A stretch of DNA of 64,000 bases from JANQHO01 sp965218075 (GCA_965218075.1 CBDCJZ010000003.1:2108001-2172000), one strand, 5' to 3'. Positions 22,462-32,405 are shown, counted from the first letter of the stretch. The notes: a model not told the origin generated them from the letters alone. Made by a program: numbers and translations.

Positions 22462-23019
22462 ATGATCTTAAAATATTTATCAAGCATTATACTAACGGCT
22501 TGGCTTTTTAGCCAGTGCCAAACTTCTCATGCTCTCCAAAGTAAGCTGAAAAGTATGGACAGTCTGCAAATCACCTTAGATCTTATTGAAAGCAGCTTGA
22601 ATACTTTTAACTACGAAGAGATCAGTAAGGAATATGAAGATATAAACTATAAATACCATTATCTGCTGGACAACTATCCCAATAAAAACAATCCTGAATT
22701 CTGGATCAACCACATGAATTATATGCATAGAGTGAAAAAAGCATTTGGTCGGTATGTGAAATCTTATCCAAAAATAAAGGAACAATTGAGTTATGGTCGT
22801 AATCAATTACAAACTCTTAAAAACAGTATAATTGATAAAAAGCTAACCGATGAAGAAGTGGAGAAGTATCTAAATGATGAAAAGACCGCTGTGAATGATC
22901 TCAGCATGAAAGTAAGCCGTTTTAAACCAGAGATTGAAAATTCAAATATAATTTGGGATTCTATTTCCGATGACATCAATGCAATATTTCAATCTTTAGA
23001 TCCCGTTTCACAACATTAG
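22462..23019 (+). CDS. Putative lipoprotein of unknown function
   Basis: From the ATG at 22462 (an upstream ATG at 22414 adds 16 residues before the signal) the protein starts LKYLSSIILTAWLFSQCQTS, a lipoprotein signal with Cys 18-19 as the acylation site. The remaining 165 residues are mainly helical and charged (LDLIESSLNTFNYEEISKEY, then LTDEEVEKYLNDEKTAVNDL) and look coiled-coil-like. No catalytic motif is seen. It sits 48 bases before the TPR-protein gene and is likely in the same transcript, so the two may act together in the periplasm. Confidence 0.75.
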   Translation: MILKYLSSIILTAWLFSQCQTSHALQSKLKSMDSLQITLDLIESSLNTFNYEEISKEYEDINYKYHYLLDNYPNKNNPEFWINHMNYMHRVKKAFGRYVKSYPKIKEQLSYGRNQLQTLKNSIIDKKLTDEEVEKYLNDEKTAVNDLSMKVSRFKPEIENSNIIWDSISDDINAIFQSLDPVSQH

Positions 23020-23066
23020 CAACAGCTTTTCGTTAATTATCTTGTCCCGAATCAAAAAAATGCTAA

Positions 23067-24890
23067 ATGAACAAGCGTTATTGTATTATCTTACTTCTTT
23101 TAGCACTGAATACTCTGAATGCTGTTAAGGTACAGGCACAAAACAAATTATTACTGGCCGAGCAATATTACAGCCGGGGAGAATACCAAAAAGCACTGAG
23201 CTATCTTGAAAATAAAAGTCAGTTTAAGAGCAGTAATAAAGCTTACAAGATCATCTTTAACAGTTATCTCGCTTTAGAAGACTACAAAGAAGTTGAGAAT
23301 TTTGTAGAACATGCCATAAGAGATTACAGAGTTACCAGACCCGATTACTATGCTGATTTAGTCTACGTTTACTTGCTTCAAAATGAAGTTGAAGCTGCCG
23401 ATAAGACGGTTGAAAATGCTAAAAAAATAGTGAGCAAAAATCCTGTAATGGCATACAATTTTGCCAACTCTTTTCAAAAAAGAGGATATACCCGAATAGC
23501 TCTGGAGATGTATGAACTGGCAGAATCCCGTATGCCCGATTTGAATTATGACTATCAGAAAGCTTTGCTTTACGGTGAAATTGGCGATATAAGAAACATG
23601 TACGCTACTTACGTAAAGATGGTCGAAAGAAGTCCTAACTATCTCAATACTGTTGAGCAGCTACTGTCACGTGCTCTTTGTGAAGAGGTGACCTTAGGAA
23701 ACTCTGATTACCTTAAACGACTGATTATTGAGAAGATACAACTAGGTGGTCCACAAACCCTTAATGAGCTTTTAGTTTTTATATACATCCAAGAAAAGAA
23801 CTTTAAAGGAGCTTTTACCCAGTTAAAGGCGCTGGATAAGAGAAACCCCACCAATAAATCAGAAATATCCCGCCTTGGAAAGATGGCTATGAACAACGAA
23901 AAGTTTGAATTGGCTCAACGTATATTTGACTATATAATAGAAGCTAAACCTAATAATTCATATTATGAAGGTGCCTTGATTGAAAAACTAAGAAGTCAGA
24001 AGCTGAAATTGAAAACAGAAGATTCAGACAATAAAAATGCCTGGCGCAAATTGCAAAAGAATTATTTGGCATTGAAAAAACAGCTTAATGGAATGCCTGA
24101 ATTGGGACAGCTCAACATTGAGTTGGCTCACTTAACTGCTTTTCGACTGGACGATACCGATTCAGCAATAAGTATTTTAAAGAATACTATTGAAACGGGT
24201 TTTATAAGTGAAAAGGACCGGGCACGCGCTAAAATAGAATTAGGAGATATCCTTTTATACGAAGGTAATCGATGGGATGCCATTCTTTACTATGCCCAGG
24301 CTGAAAAAGCCTTTGAGCAATCACCTATCGGCCAAGAAGCTAAATTTAAAAGAGCTAAATCAGCTTATTACATAGGTGATTTTCAATGGGCACAGGGAGT
24401 TTTCAATGTTCTCAAAGCTTCTACCTCTAAATTAATAGCTAATGATGCAATGCAATATTCTCTGCTAATCAATGATAATATTGCTTTAGATACTACTGCA
24501 GATGCCATGATTCTCTATGCCAAAGCAGACTTGTTGAACTATCAGGATAAAAGCGATTCCTCTCTGCAAATATTAACTACTCTGCAACAACGTTTTCCAG
24601 GTCATAGTATACAGGATGAGGTGTTATTACTTCGCTCGGAAATATTAATTAAAAATAAGAGGTACAAAGAGGCGGCCTTGGAGCTGAAAAACATCATCGA
24701 TAATTTCGGTAATGGAATCTTAGCGGACAACGCACTGTATCGTTTAGCCCAACTTTATGGTAATCAGATCAATAAAAAGGAAGAAGCAAAAGGTCTTTAC
24801 CAAAAGTTATTTACAGAACATCCCGATAGCTTTTTTGCTTCGGATTCCCGCAAAAACTTCAGGGAACTAAGAGGCGATATCTTGAATTAA
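23067..24890 (+). CDS. Periplasmic tetratricopeptide-repeat protein
   Basis: The protein has 607 residues and a signal peptide (IILLLLALNTLNAVKVQAQN). Repeated helix pairs with TPR spacing run through the whole length: AEQYYSRGEYQKALSYLENK at the start, YYAQAEKAFEQSPIGQEAKF in the middle, and YRLAQLYGNQINKKEEAKGL with YQKLFTEHPDSFFASDSRKN at the end. The last part resembles the outer-membrane TPR scaffolds (BamD/YbgF-like) that hold protein complexes. No enzyme domain is present. It is downstream of a small lipoprotein gene, and a partner role in envelope biogenesis is an inference. Confidence 0.88.
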   Translation: MNKRYCIILLLLALNTLNAVKVQAQNKLLLAEQYYSRGEYQKALSYLENKSQFKSSNKAYKIIFNSYLALEDYKEVENFVEHAIRDYRVTRPDYYADLVYVYLLQNEVEAADKTVENAKKIVSKNPVMAYNFANSFQKRGYTRIALEMYELAESRMPDLNYDYQKALLYGEIGDIRNMYATYVKMVERSPNYLNTVEQLLSRALCEEVTLGNSDYLKRLIIEKIQLGGPQTLNELLVFIYIQEKNFKGAFTQLKALDKRNPTNKSEISRLGKMAMNNEKFELAQRIFDYIIEAKPNNSYYEGALIEKLRSQKLKLKTEDSDNKNAWRKLQKNYLALKKQLNGMPELGQLNIELAHLTAFRLDDTDSAISILKNTIETGFISEKDRARAKIELGDILLYEGNRWDAILYYAQAEKAFEQSPIGQEAKFKRAKSAYYIGDFQWAQGVFNVLKASTSKLIANDAMQYSLLINDNIALDTTADAMILYAKADLLNYQDKSDSSLQILTTLQQRFPGHSIQDEVLLLRSEILIKNKRYKEAALELKNIIDNFGNGILADNALYRLAQLYGNQINKKEEAKGLYQKLFTEHPDSFFASDSRKNFRELRGDILN

Positions 24891-25099
24891 AAAATGGATA
24901 AACAATATCATTTTTGAAAAGATAAAACTCTGCTGAATGTTTGGCATTTCTAATTTCTTAGCATAACGTTTGGCTTTTCTTCTGAATCTTGACAAAAAAC
25001 TTTAAAACAAGCTAATTACATCTTTTCTGCAGTATTAGATTTGGACTTTTGACTTAATGGGTTTATCCTCTGATATCAATTTACCATAGGGTTTCCAAT

Positions 25100-25215
25100 A
25101 GCCTATCATGACCGTATTCATCTATTTTTAATTCTACCGTGTAACGATATCTGCAATTCTTATATTTATAGCGCTGTACACCCTTAATTTTTCCATCTTT
25201 AAGTAGTTTTCTTAA
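25100..25215 (-). pseudogene. Transposase zinc-ribbon fragment (IS1-like)
   Basis: A minus-strand frame reads LLKDGKIKGVQRYKYKNCRY followed by RYTVELKIDEYGHDRL. This matches the second half of the zinc ribbon of IS1-type transposases (GKIKGVQRYKCKDCGYRYT), with Tyr and Arg replacing the usual Cys and Gly. The first cysteine pair and the catalytic domain are absent. The flanks 24891-25099 hold no recognisable gene. Confidence 0.55.
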
Positions 25216-25218
25216 CTT

Positions 25219-25279
25219 TTATTATTTATAACATTTTATGTTTTTTTGACTAAAAAACATAAAATGTTATAAATAATAA
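25219..25279. repeat. Perfect 28-bp inverted repeat with 5-base loop
   Basis: The arms 25219-25246 and 25252-25279 are exact reverse complements around TGACT. They contain TAACATTTTATGTTTTTT on the left and its complement on the right. It lies between converging genes (TPR protein and PorE-like protein) next to a transposase fragment. It could act as a bidirectional terminator because both ends have A/T runs, or be the remains of a small mobile repeat. Confidence 0.9.
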
Positions 25280-25339
25280 TGCCCGAAAATTTACAAAATT
25301 ATGTGTTAAAAAGCTCTAATTTAAAATATCTCCAATCTT

Positions 25340-27295
25340 TCACATTGAGATAACTACAAATGCTGTTCTGCGGTTACGTGCCCTACCTTCTTTAGTATTA
25401 TTATCTGCTATGGGTTTAGTTTCACCATATCCATGGTGGGAAAGCATAGAGCTTTTGATGCCATTTTGTATCATATAATCATATACTGCTTTAGCTCTAT
25501 TTCTGGATAAGATCAAATTACTGGAAGCATTTCCAACATTATCGGTGTGCCCCCGAATATCGACTTTTAGATTAGGGGTTTCTTTCAGGAAAGCCATAAA
25601 TTCTCCTATAATATTTTTTGCTACTTCATCCAATTCATAAGAATTAATATAAAAGTTAACATCGTTTAATCGATATTCTTCCCCTAGCTTCAGTTCTGCT
25701 ATTTTCAAGCCAGCTTTAATTATTGGACTTTTTAATGTTTCTTCACCCTCTATGTATTTAGACAAAAACGCAACATTTTTCTTTTTTACAGTTATTATTA
25801 AATCTTCTTTAGGATTTAGTTTAACCACTCCTGCATACCAGCCTGTTTCTTTATCTACTTTAATATTAGTTAGTTCTTTTGTTTTCAGGTTTTTTATTTC
25901 CAGAAGGGCTTCTCTAACCGGATTATTTTCCTCATCTATCAATTCGCCAGTTATAAGAACAACTTTCTCTGGACGAGCTTCTTCCGGTAAGCTGAATTGA
26001 TACAAATCCCAACCTGTTTTTTGTCGTAATTTATTGGAGGTGAAATAAGCAGTTTTACCGTCTAGACTCACAAAGAGTCCCAGTTCATCATCATCTGAAT
26101 TTACTGGGTAGCCGATGTTCTGAGGCTTATTCCAAGCTGTATCAGTAAGCTTAGCAAAGAAAATATCAAAACCGCCTAAACCCATATGTCCATTAGAAGT
26201 GAAATACAATGTCTGATTATCGCTATGAATAAAGGGCGATTTTTCATCATCTTTGGTATTAATGATCGTTCCCAAACTACTGGGTCTGCTCCAGCTACCG
26301 TCTTCTAATCTTATGCTTCTATAAATATCCGATCCGCCTATCCCATCTTTTCTGTTACTAGCAAAATAGAGGGCATCCCCATTTGCTGAAACCGAAGCCT
26401 GCGACTCCCAGCTATCCCTTCTATTAATATGGTCTCCCACGTTTTGAGGCGTAATCCAATATCCATATTCATCTTTTTCCGAATAGTAGATATCACAATT
26501 TTTATACCCATTTAAATCCTCACAGATTGTAAAATAGAGTTCTGTATTATCTGCAGTAATCGATGGCCCCCCTTCATTGTAGTTTTGATTAAAAGGCGAG
26601 GGCATAGGTGATCCTTTTTGAAAAATTCCATGTGCTTGCCGGTGAGCTATAGAAAATTCTTCCACCAACCTTGCTTTGGCAGTTGGCCCGTCCATGGGAT
26701 TTATCTTTTTAGACCTGCGGGTAAAAAATATCAGTTGCTGATTCGGGGAAATAGTAGCCAAATATTCATCGTCTTTAGTAGATATGTAGTTTACTATTTT
26801 AGGATCAAAAGGAACTGGGTTTGCCAATAAGCTTTTCAACAACTCTGCTTCATTTAGAGCATCTTTTACCTCCTTGTCATACCTTTTCTCGCGATCTGGA
26901 TTATTCAAAAAGGAATTAAATAGAGCAATAGCTTTATCTCTCTTTCCATTTTCCAACAATATACTCCCCAGAAAGTAATTAAGTTCAGGCTTATAATTGG
27001 GGCATACTTCTAAAAGCTTCAGCCAAAGGGTTTCTGCTTGAGTAAGTTTCAAAGTTTTAACAGACAGATCTCCATAGAGATAAAGTGCATCGGCATAGTT
27101 TTCATCCAGCTTAATTGCCTTTTTAAGATACTGCATGGACTCTCTAAAATTACCAGTTTTCCATGCTTTCAGTACTCGGGGTAGTTGTTTTCGAGCCAGT
27201 TCATCTACATTTTGTTCGCAATAACCCAATTCCGGCTGTGCAAAACTATTGACAGTAAAAAGTATAATAGGCACTAAAGGAAACTTTACTCGCAT
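25340..27295 (-). CDS. PorE-like protein: TPR, PD40 propeller, CRD and OmpA domain
   Basis: The protein has about 651 residues. From the ATG at 27295 a signal peptide (KFPLVPIILFTVNSFAQ) leads into a TPR region (YADALYLYGDLSVKTLKLTQ), then a PD40 beta-propeller (YFTICEDLNGYKNCDIYYSE, ALYFASNRKDGIGGSDIY, YFTSNGHMGLGGFDIFFA). A carboxypeptidase-regulatory-like domain follows (VLITGELIDEENNPVREA). The OmpA C-terminal peptidoglycan-binding domain carries VDIRGHTDNVGNASSNLILS and GYGETKPIADN. This order matches PorE, the component that anchors the type IX secretion machine to peptidoglycan. T9SS cargo domains in the window support the link. A start at 27334 would add 13 residues ahead of the signal peptide and is less likely. 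Confidence 0.9.
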   Translation of the reverse strand: MRVKFPLVPIILFTVNSFAQPELGYCEQNVDELARKQLPRVLKAWKTGNFRESMQYLKKAIKLDENYADALYLYGDLSVKTLKLTQAETLWLKLLEVCPNYKPELNYFLGSILLENGKRDKAIALFNSFLNNPDREKRYDKEVKDALNEAELLKSLLANPVPFDPKIVNYISTKDDEYLATISPNQQLIFFTRRSKKINPMDGPTAKARLVEEFSIAHRQAHGIFQKGSPMPSPFNQNYNEGGPSITADNTELYFTICEDLNGYKNCDIYYSEKDEYGYWITPQNVGDHINRRDSWESQASVSANGDALYFASNRKDGIGGSDIYRSIRLEDGSWSRPSSLGTIINTKDDEKSPFIHSDNQTLYFTSNGHMGLGGFDIFFAKLTDTAWNKPQNIGYPVNSDDDELGLFVSLDGKTAYFTSNKLRQKTGWDLYQFSLPEEARPEKVVLITGELIDEENNPVREALLEIKNLKTKELTNIKVDKETGWYAGVVKLNPKEDLIITVKKKNVAFLSKYIEGEETLKSPIIKAGLKIAELKLGEEYRLNDVNFYINSYELDEVAKNIIGEFMAFLKETPNLKVDIRGHTDNVGNASSNLILSRNRAKAVYDYMIQNGIKSSMLSHHGYGETKPIADNNTKEGRARNRRTAFVVISM

Positions 27296-27376
27296 AAGTC
27301 TATTTTGCCGATAAGCCGTATATCGATAGATCAAGCCTGAAAAATTATCTCCTGAGAAAATCTGGAGTAGTTCAGT

Positions 27377-28722
27377 TGTTATACTTTAGCTGTTTACTTT
27401 TCTTTTCCCTGGCCTCTTTCACCAATTGCTCTTTTTTCTTCCTAGTCCTATTGTACTTTTGCTAAACCCTTTGGTCAGCTTGCTGCTCTACTCTTTTTGC
27501 CGATATATCAGAATGATTCAATTTATTACTTGATCATGTTGCTCTTTTTCAATATCAGACATTTGCCTCGCGACTAAGGAATATATCTGATTGTCATCCG
27601 TTGAGACACCAACTCTGGCAATACTGATCATAAGATCGTCTAATTCTAAGCTGCCATTGTAAATCATGGACACTAGTATTAATATTTTCCATGCCGACAG
27701 GTAAATCTAGGTACTTAAAAGAAATGTCAGCTAGTCTATTTAAAAGTAAAGAGTGGGTACTCCTTCCTTTGAGTTTGAACATTGTAAGTGCTCATTGCTT
27801 TGCCTTCTATCACAATGGAACCACTGGTTTCCACTTTTTCAAAATCATGAGTATAAATAGCGCGCGCCAATGATAGTATACTTTTGAATTTAGTTTCCAG
27901 TTTCTTAAACTTAAAGTCCATATTGATATCATCTCCTGGAAAGTCTATCAAGCCGGTAAAAACTAACTTGGATCATTCAGGCTTATTTCATTATCCCCAA
28001 AGATAAACTTAGATTCTGGCTGGTTAAACTCAAAATCTATCTTTGGCATTTACGTCCACTTTGCTGAAGTAATTGATTCCAGAATTTTCGATCGTCAATT
28101 CTGCAATAGAAACGAGTTTGGGCTTGAAAGGTTTACTATATCCCAGCTTAAGTCACCTTTGCCATTATAATCGAGGTCTTTGATTCTTGCCCTTATGTTA
28201 GCTTGCTGATCGTCGTATACTAAATCAAAGTTCTCTATCCCGTATTCATTGAGTGCAAGATTAATGCCAGATGAAACTGCATTAATTTCTGCTCTATCTG
28301 TTTTCTTCTTCCTTATCGCTTTTAGCAATATTATAATTGGCATTGCCTGCTGTGTTCACCATTATATGCACTTTGAAATTTTTCAGCTTAATTGCCTCAA
28401 TTTCGAGCTGACTACTGCCGATTACACTGAAAAGATCGAAATCTAATTGAAAGTTTTTGATCTCAGCTAATCGCATTCCTTCGGAATCACCCTTGCCGTC
28501 TACAGTAAACTTTTCCATTCTCAACGAGAAGTTGGGGAAACTTCTGAAAAGACTAACATTTACCTCTTCAACGTCTACAGATGCACGAAGGTTTTTATTG
28601 ATCTTTTCTTTAGTTTTAACGATTACTTCATCCTTTTCACAACCCCGTTAACTGGTAAAACCAGCCCAATCCATGAGGAGTTTAAGTCCACTAACTACAA
28701 TACAGCCATCAACATAACAATA
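27377..28722 (-). pseudogene. AsmA-family protein, decayed
   Basis: Minus-strand pieces align to an AsmA-like envelope protein. Near 28640 the sequence reads KEKINKNLRASVDVEEVNVS followed by LFRSFPNFSLRMEKFTVDGK. Next come DFDLFSVIGSSQLEIEAIKL and VNTAGNANYNIAKSDKEE. Positions 28343-28095 read YGIENFDLVYDDQQANIR. Positions 27951-27736 read KFKSILSLARAIYTHDFEKV. Positions 27782-27594 read LDLPVGMENINTSVHDL. A Lys/Glu-rich tail ends at KQLKYNN near 27377. At least five frame changes are present. The N-terminal membrane anchor is missing and the IS1595-derived element sits exactly at this end. AsmA-like proteins take part in lipid transport between membranes. Confidence 0.82.
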
Positions 28723-30183
28723 CGTAAACTCAATTAAAGTCTTGTTTTTTTCTAAGATTAAAGATAAAATGAATACATTATGACACTCTAACATACTTTA
28801 TTATAGATCTGATTGTAAAGAAGCTATGAGAAAGCTCATTGATCGGGGTGTAAAAGTAGGCCTTAGCCCATCCTTTTAATTCCGATCGTGTCTACAATTA
28901 TGATATACAAGGGTAAAGAAAAGACCCCCAGCAAAAAGCATTTTCAGATATGTGGACTTACACAAGTTAAACAAAGCAAGTGCTTTTGCATTTTAAAGAA
29001 AATTTAGAAGAGAACAGGGAGGTATCTGGGGTAGTTAAAGACTTCCTGAAGATATGGATAGAGTCTATAGAAAGCATGACGTTTAAGGATAAGAAACTAT
29101 CGGCTTATCTTATTTCACGACGAGGAGATAATGCTTTCCCCTCAATGCATGACACTATTTTTTCTATTCAAAAACGGATTTTAGTACCTTTAATGTTCAA
29201 TATGTGGATTCAGCTGATAGTTCACGATATAAACGGGGTTATTCTACCAGGTCGTTGATAATGGAATGCAACGACTCCTTGTTTATAACTATGGACAAAA
29301 TGAAAAAATCGAAAATTGACTTGTCCAATGTCATGAAGTAGAAAGAAATTCAAGAACAAAATCCTATTATGGGTAGTGAATGGACAGATATTTCAATTAT
29401 TAATCCGATGGTAAAAGTAGCAGTATGGGTTAAGTACACAGAAATCAGTTAAGTTATTAGAACGAATTATTAAAGCTAGTTCAAATGAGAGTGATACTGT
29501 TTTAGATCCTTTTTGTGGATGTGAGACAGCTGTGGAGGCTGCCATAAAACCAAATAGAAAATGAATAGGAATAGAGATAAGTCTGTCAATTATAAAAGAC
29601 ACCATAAAAAAGAGAATAAAAGATAGATGTTTAGGTTACAAAGAGGCGGATTACATGGAGTTGGATGATGACCCTGAAAGCAAAAGTGCTTATGATAAAC
29701 TCAATCCATTCTAAAAACAGGATTTTCTTATTTGCAAAGTAAGGAGCCCGTCTAATGAAAGACACAGCGGGGATGGAGAGGTGGATGGCGAAATGACAAT
29801 CCATTTAGGTCAAGATAAAGAAGGAGGTGATATTTGGGGAAAGATGGTATTCTCAGTCAAAACGAGTAAACAAGTAAATCCAGCTATGGTCAGAGAACTT
29901 TGGGAAACTATTAGGAAAAGAGAAGGCAGCTATGGGAGGGCTTATTTTAGAACAAGAGCTTAGCAATAAAATGGAAGAGACGGCAGAAAGAAAAGGTGAT
30001 TTAATGTATATATGGAAAAAAGATCTCTCTCCTAATCAATTTATTCCTAAATTACAAATATTAACAGCACAGGAAATAATAGATGGGCAACTTTTTGATC
30101 TTTCTCCAACTATGATGCAAATTAGGAAGTATAGAAAAGAAAAACTCTGCTCTAAAGCCTTTAGTCTTTAATTGAGAATTGCG
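28723..30183 (+). mobile_element. IS1595-derived element carrying a methyltransferase, with 8-bp target duplication
   Basis: The element is bounded by imperfect inverted ends: CGTAAACTCAATTAAAGTCT on the left and the complement of CTTTAATTGAGAATTGCG on the right. They match the perfect ends of the element at 33.4 kb. The 8-base direct repeat TAACAATA flanks it on both sides (28715-28722 and 30184-30191). Eight bases is the usual target duplication of the IS1595 family. The start ATGAATACA of the transposase remains, but almost the whole transposase gene is deleted, leaving mainly the passenger methyltransferase. It has landed at the 5' end of the AsmA-like gene. Confidence 0.85.
28795..30171 (+). 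pseudogene. Passenger DNA methyltransferase with Mrr-like C-terminal domain, broken
   Basis: Pieces in order are YRSDCKEAMRKLIDRGVKVG, HPFNSDRVYNYMIYKGKEKT (motif IV region, DPPF altered), LKIWIESIESMTFKDKKLSA, MHDT and YKRGYSTRS. The SAM-binding part reads VLDPFCGCETAVEAAIKPN then GIEISLSIIKDTIKKRI. The C-terminal part reads RHSGDGEVDGEMTIHLGQD, VFSVKTSKQVNPAMVRELWE, IPKLQILTAQEIIDGQLFDL and MQIRKYRKEK. That end matches the restriction-endonuclease-like module fused to some DNA amino-methyltransferases (DGxVDG, SVKxxKxVxPAMVRDL). Several frameshifts and stops make it inactive. The same gene is present as a 3' piece at 33.7 kb and as a 5' piece at 15.7 kb. Confidence 0.8.
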
Positions 30184-30374
30184 TAACAATACCTCCACTA
30201 CGCTCTGAAAAGTATGACAGTTTATTATCTTTTATTCATTGAATCACAGCTAACTACAGAGATATTATCTTTTTATACTAGCCGTGAACCCTAGTTTTTC
30301 ATTTTATTAACTTTTTTAGTTAAACCAAAAATAGATGGATAAATCCCTGTCGTAAAACATTATTTAATTATGGA

Positions 30375-30545
30375 CCACTACTACTACCCAATATTTTGGT
30401 ATCTGCAATTTCACCATCACAAACCAAAACCATCGTATTAACTACCTCTTTCATAATCAGTGATATCTCATGGATAACCTCACGTTGTCTAGGGTCTAAA
30501 ATATAATTGTTACATATCTCAAAATAGTTTCCTCTTTAGTCAAAA
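30375..30545 (-). pseudogene. Short unidentified coding relic
   Basis: A minus-strand frame reads NYFEICNNYILDPRQREVIH then EISLIMKEVVNTMVLVCDGE and stops at about 30375. It looks like the C-terminal end of a real protein but the family is not recognised. The rest of 30192-30690 shows no gene. Confidence 0.35.
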
Positions 30546-30689
30546 TCGGCTCAGAGAAAAAAATAGCCCGCAGGAGCGAGGGAGAGATAGATGGAAACAG
30601 GCTATGATTTGAGATTTTTAATGAAATTTTTGAGTGGAAGGACGGCGTTTATACCGACTTGCTGTCTAGTTTCTCAACGGGCTGTCTAG

Positions 30690-30805
30690 AGGGTATCCAT
30701 GTCAACGAAACCAGAGAGTTTTTGAAGTTCATGCCAAGAGACGATTGGCTAAGTTTAAGGGAGTGAAAAATTACTTTGAATTACATCTAAAAAAGTGCAA
30801 ATAGA
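30690..30805 (+). pseudogene. IS1595-type transposase 3' fragment
   Basis: A plus-strand frame reads NQRVFEVHAKRRLAKFKGVK NYFELHLKKC (one stretch, written here in two parts). It is the typical end of an IS1595/ISXO2 transposase (EGFWSxLKRRLAKFKGVK, YFELHLKECEW). Sequence before it is too decayed to follow. It is a different transposase variant from the one at 14.8 kb. Confidence 0.65.
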
Positions 30806-30939
30806 AAGTAGAAGAAAAATCAAAAAGAAAGAGAAAACTTTGGCAACTATTGTTGAAATGTGAGCAACTTAACACTTAGTCACCTTATTAAACAGTTTTA
30901 GCGATAATCATAATTTCTTTGATATTCTAGTCTAGAGCC

Positions 30940-31719
30940 TTACTTTTTATTCACTTTCTTTATGTAATCCTCCAAAGCCATAGTCATGGAAGAGAACTTA
31001 GAAGTAGGTGCCTTGATATCTACTCTAAGATCCTTAGCTTTAGCTTTTTTGTAAGTGGTGCTACCAAAAGCAGCTATGCGTATGTCATTTTGCTTGAAAT
31101 CAGGAAAGTTATCAAAGAGCGATTGAATACCTAAGGGGCTGAAAAAAACGAGAACATTATAATGTGCATACTCCAAATCTGATAAATCGCTAGATAGAGT
31201 TTTATAAAGAATTATCCGTTCACAATTGATTTCATTATCCTTGAGCAATTTTGGTATTGCAGGTGTCAATCCCCCTGACGAGGGTAGTAAAAATTTCTCA
31301 TGAAAATGCTTTTTAATCAAAGGAATGAGATCTGCAAAAGTGACCTTCCCAAAATATATTCTGCGTTTCCTATAAGTTACATACTTCTGTAAGTAATAGG
31401 CTGTTGCTTCTGAAGTACAGAAATACTTCATTTTATTGGGTACAGTAAATCTAAGTTCTTCACATATTCTAAAAAAATGATCCGCTGCGTTTCTGCTTGT
31501 TAAGATAACTGCAGTATGACTGGGAACATTGACTTTCTGTTTTCTTACTTCTATGGCATTTACTCCTTCAATATGAATGAAAGGCCTGAAATCTACTTTA
31601 ACTTTGTATGTTTGGGCGAGATTAAAATAGGGCGAGTTTTCTATTTGCGACTCAGGCTGAGAAACTAAGATTGCTTTTATCTTCAACAGTATATCTTTAC
31701 GCTTAGTCAAGGAGCTCAT
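30940..31719 (-). CDS. hemD: Uroporphyrinogen-III synthase
   Basis: The family cyclises hydroxymethylbilane to uroporphyrinogen III in haem synthesis. The protein (about 260 residues from the ATG at 31719) shows the Bacteroidota HemD pattern: KAILVSQPESQIENSPYFNL, KVKVDFRPFIHIEGV, TAVILTSRNAADHFF, CTSEATAYYLQKYV, LLPSSGGLTPAIPKLL, VLVFFSPLGIQSLF and IAAFGSTTYKKAK. The motifs are weakly conserved, as usual for HemD. An earlier ATG at 31788 would overlap DUF4271 by 58 bases; 31719 places the start 9 bases after its stop. It is directly downstream of DUF4271, a common arrangement in the phylum. Confidence 0.85.
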   Translation of the reverse strand: MSSLTKRKDILLKIKAILVSQPESQIENSPYFNLAQTYKVKVDFRPFIHIEGVNAIEVRKQKVNVPSHTAVILTSRNAADHFFRICEELRFTVPNKMKYFCTSEATAYYLQKYVTYRKRRIYFGKVTFADLIPLIKKHFHEKFLLPSSGGLTPAIPKLLKDNEINCERIILYKTLSSDLSDLEYAHYNVLVFFSPLGIQSLFDNFPDFKQNDIRIAAFGSTTYKKAKAKDLRVDIKAPTSKFSSMTMALEDYIKKVNKK

Positions 31720-31730
31720 CTTTCTTGATT

Positions 31731-32405
31731 TTAAAAGGCTTGTAGCCATTTTATCAAAAAGATGAACGGTATTATTTCCGTGCTGCAAAAGTAAAAAATT
31801 TTATAGAAAGCAGATATAGGCATTTTCCAGAGATGTGAACCGCTTTTAAATAAAGCTTGTAGCCAGCCAACCGATAAAAATATAAGCAATAACCAAAAAT
31901 TCAGTTTCGGGAAAGAATTCACAAAAACCATTATAGCATTAATGGGTATAATAAAAAGTGCTATCCATGCCCAGTGAGAAAGTTGAATATTTTGGTTCAA
32001 AGAGACTGATTCTGTTTTGTTAAAAGCCCAGCCTATTGCTAATTGTACTAAACTTTTAATCAGAAAGAAAGAAGAAAATATAAAAAAAATTTGAAGATAC
32101 TCTCGCCATGAAGAAGCTGAAAGCTCGTTTGATGAATAACTGTAGATGAATAGTAAGATACTCAAAGGAAGAGTAAAAAAAGCATTTAAAGCCAAGAAAA
32201 TGTAAGAGGAGTTTCTCCAACTTAGCAGGTTAAATCCTTTTTCTGCGTTGCCTGTCCCTCTAATAGGGAGATAGAGAAATGATTTGAATTTACGCGGGTT
32301 ATAAATGCGAAAAGCAAGAACTAAAAAGATTCCCAGTAATACAACTGCCAGAGCCCAGTCGGAATAATGACTTTCAATTTCTTTTAACATGAATTCAGAC
32401 TTCAA
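31731..32405 (-). CDS. DUF4271 integral membrane protein
   Basis: The protein has 224 residues and about six membrane segments: WALAVVLLGIFLVLAFRIY, YIFLALNAFFTLPLSILLFI, LQIFFIFSSFFLIKSLVQLA, AWIALFIIPINAIMVFVNSF, FWLLLIFLSVGWLQALFKSG and IFYFCSTEIIPFIFLIKWLQ. The C-terminal FYFCSTEIIPFIFLIKW is the hallmark of DUF4271. The function is unknown, but it is regularly found before hemD in Bacteroidota, as here. Confidence 0.88.
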   Translation of the reverse strand: MKSEFMLKEIESHYSDWALAVVLLGIFLVLAFRIYNPRKFKSFLYLPIRGTGNAEKGFNLLSWRNSSYIFLALNAFFTLPLSILLFIYSYSSNELSASSWREYLQIFFIFSSFFLIKSLVQLAIGWAFNKTESVSLNQNIQLSHWAWIALFIIPINAIMVFVNSFPKLNFWLLLIFLSVGWLQALFKSGSHLWKMPISAFYKIFYFCSTEIIPFIFLIKWLQAF

